Shown here piece by piece: positions 57,169 through 64,000 of a DNA stretch of 64,000 bases. The stretch lies in contig CM057474.1 of the NCBI GenBank assembly GCA_030035585.1, positions 6,184,001 to 6,248,000 of the forward strand. Direction: 5' to 3'. This DNA comes from Dugong dugon (Eukaryota; Chordata; Mammalia; Sirenia; Dugongidae). The notes under the pieces were generated by a model. It saw only the letters and a list, made by a program, of their open reading frames with translations. It did no database searches and was not told where the DNA came from. The position numbers were made by a program, and so were the translations under genes. Every line of letters starts with the position of its first letter. Positions within the stretch are counted from its first letter, which is position 1.

Positions 57169-57217
<49 letters not shown>
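57169..57217 (+). repeat. (GT)n microsatellite
   Basis: About 24 GT units, ending one or two bases from the start of an LTR. Confidence 0.97.
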
Positions 57218-57218
<1 letters not shown>

Positions 57219-57734
57219 TGTCTTAGTCATCTAGTGCTGCTACAACAGAAATACCACAAGTAGATGGCTTTAACAAAAAGAAATTTATTCTCTCACAGTC
57301 CAGTAGGCTACAAGTCTAAATTTAGGGTGTCAGCTCCGAGGGAAAGCTTTCTCTGTCGGCTCTGGAGGAAGGTCCGTGTCATCAATCTTTCCATGGTCTG
57401 GGAGCTTCTCTGTGCAGGAACCTCAGGTCCAAAGGACACGCTCTGCTCCCAGCACTGCTTTCTTGGTGGTCAGAGGTTCCCAACTCTCTGCTTGCTTCCC
57501 TTTTCTTTTATCTCTTGTAAGATAAGAGGTGGTGCGGGCCACACCCCTGGGAAACTTCCTTTACATTGGATCAGGGATGTGACCTGGGTAAGGATGGTGT
57601 TACAATCCCACCCTAATCCTCTTTAACATAAAATTACAATCATAAAATGGAGGACAACCACACAACACCGGGAATCATGGCCTAGCCGAATTGATACACA
57701 CATTTTTTGGGGGGACATAATTCAATCTATGACA
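57219..57734 (-). mobile_element. Solo MaLR-like LTR
   Basis: 'tgtcttagtcatctagtgct' to 'cataattcaatctatgaca', 516 bases, same family as 18188-18709. It abuts the GT repeat. No clear target duplication. The open frame 57264-57626 is internal to the LTR. Confidence 0.9.
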
Positions 57735-58530
57735 GGTTGGGGGCAGAAGCAAGTGTGACATGTAAGTTTTGGGAAAGGGACAATTTGTTAGTCACAAATA
57801 TTCTTTGTTATTCTTCATAGGAAAGAATGAAGTTGTGCATTGGTGGATAGGAGCTGATATTCTATAGCAAAATATTATTCTTGCTAAGTAATCATATGCT
57901 AAGCTGTAATTGTATTCATTACTAAACATTTATTAAACAACTATTATTTGCCAGGTCTTGTAAATTATAAATGGGGACTTAAAGTAAACAAATGATGGCT
58001 TATAATCGAGTTATATTCTACTTGGGAATTCAGAGAAGCAGATATCCGAGCCATCTACCTCTGAAGTAGGGCTTGGGATAGAGGCTCACAACAGACTGTA
58101 TATTTATTTACATTGCAAATTTTGCCATCAGCCTCATAATTAAACAATTTCAGTTATCATTTTACTTTGGGTTTATATTTACTTATAGAACTTAATCAAA
58201 GCCTACACCACAACATATTTAATACACTACTTGATTACTGGAAACCACACAAAAGCCATTCCATTCCATTCTTCATCATTTATCCTGACATGCAGTACCT
58301 TCCAAAATCCTTATTCCTTCACGCTCATAATTCCCCAGGCCTTGGGGACATCCAGTAAGGACGCTCTAACTTCTTTGCCTGCATTTGTACATCTCTGATC
58401 CACACACCATTTACCTTTGGCCTATCCTTGCTTTTTGGATCGGGCCTCTTAGTACTAATAACACAACTGTGTACATAACTTATTAATTCTTAGTGATTTA
58501 GCGATGGTATTATATAGTCTATATAGTATA
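57735..58530. other. Mostly unassigned; possible L2 patch at 58195-58440
   Basis: 'catgcagtaccttccaaaat' and 'cacacaccatttacctttgg' hint at L2 but are too eroded for a firm call. Confidence 0.35.
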
Positions 58531-58745
58531 GGTTGTTGTTGGGTGTTGTCAAGTTGATTTCTGACTCATAGTAACCCCAAGTGACAGAATAGAACTGCTC
58601 CTTTGTGTTTTCTAGGCTGTAATCTTTACAGAACCAGATTGCCAGATCTTTCTCTCATGGAGCTGTTGGGTGGGTTCAAACCTTCAAGTTTTGCATTCCA
58701 GAACCTCTGGTTCTCAAGCTCTTGACTGTTGGTCCACCAAGTATC
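58531..58745 (-). repeat. AfroSINE, long form, diverged
   Basis: 'gggtgttgtcaagttgattt', 'ggctgtaatctttacagaac', 'tctttctctcatggagctgt', ending near 'ttggtccaccaagtatccc'. Confidence 0.85.
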
Positions 58746-58870
58746 CCTATAGCAACCCTATAGGACAGAATAGAACTGCCCCATATGGTTTCCAAGGAGT
58801 GGCTGGTGGATTCAAACTGCTGACCTTTTGGTTAGCAGTCAAACGCTTAATCACTGTACCACCAGAGCCC
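58746..58870 (-). repeat. AfroSINE, short form, 3' truncated
   Basis: 'tagcaaccctataggacaga' to 'taccaccagagcccc', directly joined to the preceding copy. Its 3' terminal segment is missing, so this could be a tandem or a second insertion into the first. Confidence 0.9.
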
Positions 58871-59737
58871 CATATAATATATAGCCTACTAAAATTAATT
58901 TATAGATTGGATATTCCTCTATCATTGAATCACAAAGCATTAAATCCAGTGTGTTCTCTTTGTGTGTGTGTGTTAGATATTTGTTGTTCTAGCATTTTCA
59001 GGAGTATCCATACTAATTGTCATATTAGTAACTGTTAGGCTAAGAGGCCATGTATAACTTACTCTAAAAGTCTGATTTTCCCTTTTGAAGGACTAGTACA
59101 TTTCCCTTTGGAGCAAAGTGTTGAACTGTTTCCAGGATATGCTCTGATACTCCTTACCCTTTCCAGGATTTGCAGCAGGTCAGTTAGGTGTGACTCAGGC
59201 ACTTTGAACACTATGGCACTAAGTTCATCCAATTTTATTATTCACTAGGTCAAAATCATTCATTGAGCTTTACAACAATTCTTAACATTTGCTTTTCATT
59301 GTTTTAGAAGCCAAAGAGAACTGGTTCGTTTTATGACATCAAATCGTGTCCATTTTAAAATTTTTATTCCCACTTTCACAGCCTCCTGTCATTTCAGAAA
59401 GCAGCTACTTTTGATAATAGTCACTTTCTATCATTACGATTTTCCAGATTTTTGTATATAGATTTAATCTTTTATCAATAAAATGGACAAAGGGATTTTT
59501 ATTTTCCTCTGTTATCTACAGCTTTATAACCTTAAATTTTATGGATGGAATGATTACTATAAAGTCTTGAGGGATCATGTTCTTTAAATCACTAATATAT
59601 GTAGCCAACCACAATTATATCTAAATTGCAGTGGATTATTATAATTATAACTGTGTCATGGAAACAATGGAGTTTTAAGCTTGTAACTCAATATCTACTC
59701 GTGTTAAATGCCCAGTAAATGTTGATAATGGGAGGCA
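58871..59737. other. Unassigned DNA
   Basis: No element recognised; short TG run near 58962. Confidence 0.4.
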
Positions 59738-59945
59738 GTTCAATGCAGTGGTTAACTATTTGCTTTGAATTCAGACAGTGTAGGATTTGAATCTCAGCTC
59801 TGACATTAACTAAGTATTGGACAAGTTTTTTTAATCTCTTTGGAAATGAAGTTCCCCAATTTTTCTAAAGAAGTGATAACAAAATCTCAAGAGATAACGT
59901 ACTCAAAGTGTTTAACATTTAATTTGGCATGAATATTTCGATTTG
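59738..59945 (+). repeat. MIR ancient SINE
   Basis: 'caatgcagtggttaactatt', 'gaatctcagctctgacatta' and 'caagagataacgtactcaaa' follow MIR order, including the tRNA-like head. Confidence 0.82.
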
Positions 59946-60326
59946 CATGACAAATGTTCATTTGTGTTGATGATGATGAGCAGGAAAGTGTAATGAAGGT
60001 GGTGATGATTGAAGTGTAAAGGAATACATTGGAGCTATTCAGCTAGGCTGACTGACTGCTCTGGCTGAAATTAGTCTTCCTTCCCCTGAGTAGGAACTAG
60101 AGAGACTTGCCCATCACTAGCCCCAGGCCCTTAGGGATGGAGAAGTTTCTCCCCTGAGGTTCCAAAATATGGCAAACCCAATGCAGAGAAGAGAAATGAA
60201 ATGTGAATGAGAACCACAGGTTCTGGAATGCAAAATTTGAGTCCAATGATTCGAGAGAGTTGAGCAGAGAGATTAGAAACAGGTATCCAAGTCACCAAGC
60301 TGAGAAAAGAATTATGAGTGTAACAG
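59946..60326. other. Unassigned DNA
   Basis: No element recognised. Confidence 0.4.
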
Positions 60327-60732
60327 TGTCTTAGTTACCTAGTGCTGCCTGAACAGAAATACCACAAGTGGGTGTCTTTAAAGAACAGAAATTTATTTTC
60401 TCACAGTTCAGGAGGCTAAAAGTCTGAATTCAGGGCGTTTAGGGGGAGATCTTCCTTGTCTATTTCAGCTTCTATTAGCTGCCATCATTCCTTGGTTTTC
60501 CTGGGCTTGTAGATGCACGTCTCCTTCATATGCCTTCCTCTTCCCAGTGTGTGTCTATTCTGGTTTTTTATAACCCAAAAGTGATTAGGTTTAGGATTCA
60601 CCTTACACTGGTATGTCCTCATTAACACAGCAAAAGTACCCCTATTTCCAAACAAGATCAACAACAAGATTTATAGGCACAGGGTTAGGATTTCAACACA
60701 TGTATTTAGAGAACACGATTCAATAAATAACA
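60327..60732 (-). mobile_element. Solo MaLR-like LTR, diverged
   Basis: 'tgtcttagttacctagtgct' to 'cacgattcaataaataaca'. About 405 bases, so shorter than the 520-base copies; resembles the older copy at 9706-10123 in length. Confidence 0.82.
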
Positions 60733-61406
60733 AAGGGAAACAAACAGCAAAATATTAGCTTGCTTTCCTAGAATTTGTCTTTGTACTTAATTGTCATTGT
60801 GGAAATCAGTTCCAGTTAAAACTGAGGGTTCCAGCTTATTACAGAGATCTATCTTTAAGGCATACGTCTTCTTGATGACGTGAAGACGTGCCTAGCACAG
60901 TCCTTGGTAGGTGATTGGTAGCAAATATTTAAAACACATTTGCTGATTAAATAACAAAGAAAGACACTGAAAGTAGAAAAGTCATAACTCATTCACTATT
61001 AATATGTTTATTGTGCTTTCTGGATAATATAAATTTAATTCATACACACTGAGTCCAGCTATTATTCTTAGTGTTAAGGGAGGATGTTAGTAAAAGTTTT
61101 CATTGTTTCATCTTTTGACATGTTTAATTAATGGGTTGCTCTATAATAGACATTTTTTTTGAGAAGAGTTGCAAATTGTTCAATCTTCTTCTCTGAAGAT
61201 TTTCCTTTTGTGTACCTTCTTATTCTTTTAACTTCAACTGTTATGCATTGCTGTTGATTTTTGGAAAAGGTTCTTGAGAATGTGGAAGGAATTTAGTGTC
61301 TTCCTGGATTAATTGCAAAGTGGAAAACAATATTTAAAATTAGAATTTTGTATAGTGGGTTTGGGGAAAATGCCTACAGAAATAGAGAGATGGATAGATA
61401 GATACC
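60733..61406. other. Unassigned DNA
   Basis: No element recognised. Confidence 0.4.
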
Positions 61407-61475
61407 AAAAAAAAAAAAAAAAAAAAAAACCCAACCATTGCCGTCGAATAAATTCCGACTCATAGTATCAAAGCT
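61407..61475 (-). repeat. Poly-A and AfroSINE 3' fragment
   Basis: Poly-A at 61407-61429, then 'cccaaccattgccgtcgaat' to 'ccgactcatagtatc'. Only about 45 SINE bases remain. A run of A next to the SINE 3' end on the reverse strand is unusual, since a T-run would be expected for a SINE tail there. Confidence 0.75.
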
Positions 61476-62389
61476 GTTTTCTGCCTATGAAAGTACTGTT
61501 TAGTGGCTTTCCTTTGTGAGAAACTGACCATCTTCTTTGTTGGGTTGAGAATGCTATAGAAAATGACATTTAATGGTGAAGAGTGTGAAACAAGTTTGGT
61601 TGCTTCTCTCTGGAAAAATGGTAATATGCATATATATACATATACATATATATCTAATTTCTTTTTACCTTCAGTAGTAATTATCCCTATAACTAGATCC
61701 CATTTTCAAGGAATATCCATTTTTATTTTCTTGAATGGACGATAAGGTAATATATATCTTAGGAATTGTTAAAAGAAGAAGAAAAAAAAGAGAGAGAGAC
61801 AGACAAAAGGAGAGAAAGGATATTGTAGTCATTTACTAGTAAGCTACTATACAGAAAAAATATATAAATATTTTTTGTTGAAGCCCATATACCATCACTG
61901 AACTTCACTGAACCACAACGAGCTACTTCAAATAATATGTATAAACAGCGTGCATCAATACTTCGCCTTGTCATTTTTAATTTTTATACTTGTGTGTCTA
62001 TATCTTAGCAAAGTCTCAACTCACTAGCACACTGAGCTATGCAGTGCATATAATCTAAATCAAAGCACAATTGCAAAAATGTCAAACTTGATGAAAAAGA
62101 GAAAATCACTGCAAAGGAGAATTCACCACGGTAACTCTTTGCAGTTCCCAACTCAGAGGCCCAGTAGCCTCATCAAAGATACAAGAGATGGAAAAGGCCC
62201 AAGGCCCATTAGGTCATCAAAACTATCCCCTCACCAAAGAAAGAAAATGAATTCAAGCAACCCTATCTCCTGGCTTCAAACCAAATTCAGGATAGAAAGA
62301 CCCTGCTGCTGCTCTGATACATTATTTCATGACACTGGATGTCATTTATACAAAAAACTGAAATGAATTGTCTGCCACTAGCATTCTAG
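61476..62389. other. Unassigned DNA
   Basis: Purine run at 61775-61820. The plus frame 62079-62366 (95 codons) is basic and has no domain; not called as a gene. Confidence 0.4.
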
Positions 62390-62530
62390 CGTCATAGAAT
62401 AGACTTTGAGAGCTGGAAGGTACCTGAGCCCAGCCTCTTCATTTTGTACCAGAGTACCCTGAGGGCCCAAGAGGTTAAACGACTAGCTCAAATCCACAAA
62501 GTCACTCACAGCTGGACTAGTACTAAAACC
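62390..62530. repeat. MIR-like ancient remnant
   Basis: 'tgagagctggaaggtacctg', 'ggcccaagaggttaaacgac' and 'caaagtcactcacagctgga' resemble the conserved core of MIR-type elements. Confidence 0.55.
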
Positions 62531-63816
62531 AAAGTTTCCAGAAATAACTAAACTGGTATTTCTAGCAAATAATCCTTTAAAAAAAATCTTGGTAACAATG
62601 TATTTTGTGCATTATTTATAATAGATTTAGAATTTGAGTTATATCTTTCAATGGTCCAATTTTTAAAATTCTAACTTTGAAGTGGTCATATCTAGGTTTT
62701 TACTTTGGAAACACCAATTCGCACAGTTGATATTGACTCCAATACTAGACTTTCAGTTACACACCAATTCCCTGTTCTCTGTGAAGCCCTGAGCAATCTG
62801 CAAAGCTGTAATATCTTGATTGGTTAACTATACGTGTGATGGCAATAAGTTTAAAAATTTGTCCACACATTATTCCCCCATTCCGCAAAAGAAGTCGATG
62901 CAACAATTTTATTGGGACAGATTTTAATTTTTAGTTAGTGGAGAAATGGGAAAGTAGATGACCTGGGAAGAGAATTGGCATTTACTAAGAATTTGTGTGC
63001 CAGCCTTGCTTCTGGATGAAATACAGCTTCAGGTCCCTGCAGTGTCCAGCCAGGTATCAGGATGGAGGTCGGCTGAGAGCTAGAAGAAACCAATCACGTT
63101 TCCCAGTAGGGAGCAGCTGCTACTCAGCCCTAAAGGAGAGGTGGCTTCTGGTAATCCAGGCCAGTATTGCCAGACCTTACTGTATTTTGTTGTTTTTTTT
63201 AGGCTGAAATTTCTAATTTTTGTGAGAAATCTCCTGAGTTTTAAAACACTGTTTAGGTTAAATAAAGCAATTCTAGAACCCGTGCCATCTTGTTGTAGAT
63301 ACTTTATATATTATATTGCACCATTCTCAAAGCAATACTAAAAGATTTTATAAAAGTTGAAAAAACTCATCCTCCAAGAGTTTAGGTAATCTGCCCATGA
63401 TTTCATCCAGTTAATGAAAGGAACAGGAAAAAGAATCTAAGGATCCTTCATACCAATTTCTGTACCACACTGCATCCTACACATGCCCTAACACTCAGTA
63501 ATTGATTCACACTTTTAATGTCTTATTTCTTCACAATTTAATTATTTCTTCCATTTTTATCTAGATTTTCTTTTCAGCATAAATTTGTTAATGTTTTCAA
63601 GACTAGAGCTAGATATTTTCGTTAATACCTTTGAATTTTTTTCTAGAATTTAAAAAACCCACGACATGAGTATGGATTCGGGGTTAGATTCATGTTATTT
63701 TGAACAATATTACTCAGTTGATATGAAATCTTTGTTTTCAGTATTTTAGAATTTACCAATTTCTTAGTAATGAGGGAACATCTGACGTTTTGGGGTGTAT
63801 CAGTCTAATACTAAGG
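62531..63816. other. Unassigned DNA
   Basis: No exon or repeat recognised. Confidence 0.4.
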
Positions 63817-64000
63817 AGCCCTTGTGGTACAATGGTTAGGTGCTTGGCTGCTAACCAGAAGGTCAGTGATTTGAACCTGACCCATCGGCTGCTCTGCAGG
63901 AGAAAAGACCTGGCGATCTACTCTCGTAAAGATTGACAGCCTAGGAAACCCTATGGGACAGTTCTACTCTGTCATACAGGGTGGCTATGTGTCAGAATCT
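63817..64000 (+). repeat. AfroSINE, long form, cut by window end
   Basis: Head 'aaggagcccttgtggtacaa', 'ggctgctaaccagaaggtca', long-form block 'gacctggcgatctactctcg', body 'ccctatgggacagttctact'. It runs off the window at 'gtgtcagaatct'. Confidence 0.94.

Noticed and set aside
57264..57626. 120-codon open frame, plus strand
   Set aside because: Lies wholly inside a solo LTR, antisense to it, with no retroviral protein similarity.
62079..62366. 95-codon basic open frame
   Set aside because: No domain, no coding context; treated as chance.
1..64000. CRISPR array, bacterial operon or phage-like system
   Set aside because: No regularly spaced direct repeats, no dense coding and only mammalian retroelements; the window is a vertebrate chromosome segment.

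Overview
This window looks like gene-poor, repeat-rich DNA from an afrotherian mammal, most likely a paenungulate such as an elephant. The main clue is a dense set of tRNA-derived AfroSINE copies (about 20 full or partial). They occur with BovB-like RTE LINEs that carry the same kind of 3' tail, a fairly young L1, and many copies of one MaLR-like LTR family. I found no host protein-coding exon, no rRNA or tRNA gene and no CRISPR array. Nearly all the longer open frames are pieces of RTE or L1 proteins, lie inside LTRs, or are simple-repeat artefacts. All assignments were made by eye against remembered family sequences, so family names are given broadly.

Layout. 1-9.7 kb: old L1 remnant (790-1900), RTE 3' end (2778-3363), two AfroSINEs and otherwise unassigned DNA. 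9.7-17.1 kb: an old LTR, AfroSINEs, and a peculiar three-copy palindromic repeat at 15656-16026. 17.3-24.3 kb: L1 pieces, an LTR, L2 and MIR relics, and a TA microsatellite. 24.7-27.9 kb: a nearly full-length reverse-strand RTE. 28.5-31.9 kb: MIR, AfroSINE, an L2/CR1 reverse transcriptase relic and a solo ERV LTR with readable promoter signals. 32.4-36.7 kb: one RTE insertion whose 5' half is inverted (twin-priming structure), later hit by two LTRs in opposite orientation. 36.8-40.2 kb: a 5'-truncated L1 inside an AfroSINE, with a 15-bp target duplication and about 335 bp of non-L1 sequence between the L1 end and its tail. 43.2-46.0 kb: a second RTE with an inverted 5' part. 46-64 kb: AfroSINEs (one nested), MIR/L2 relics, an old L1 3' UTR carrying an ERVL-like LTR with a perfect 5-bp duplication, two more MaLR-like LTRs, and unassigned unique DNA.

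The window records retrotransposition history rather than a gene system. RTE LINEs probably supplied the enzymes that moved the AfroSINEs, because the two share a 3' tail. L1 and RTE copies show diagnostic integration signatures: target duplications, 5' inversion and a candidate 3' transduction. The LTRs are solitary, with no internal retroviral genes recognised. Stretches 20560-20860 and 47500-47880 have no recognisable repeat and are the best places to look for conserved regulatory DNA.
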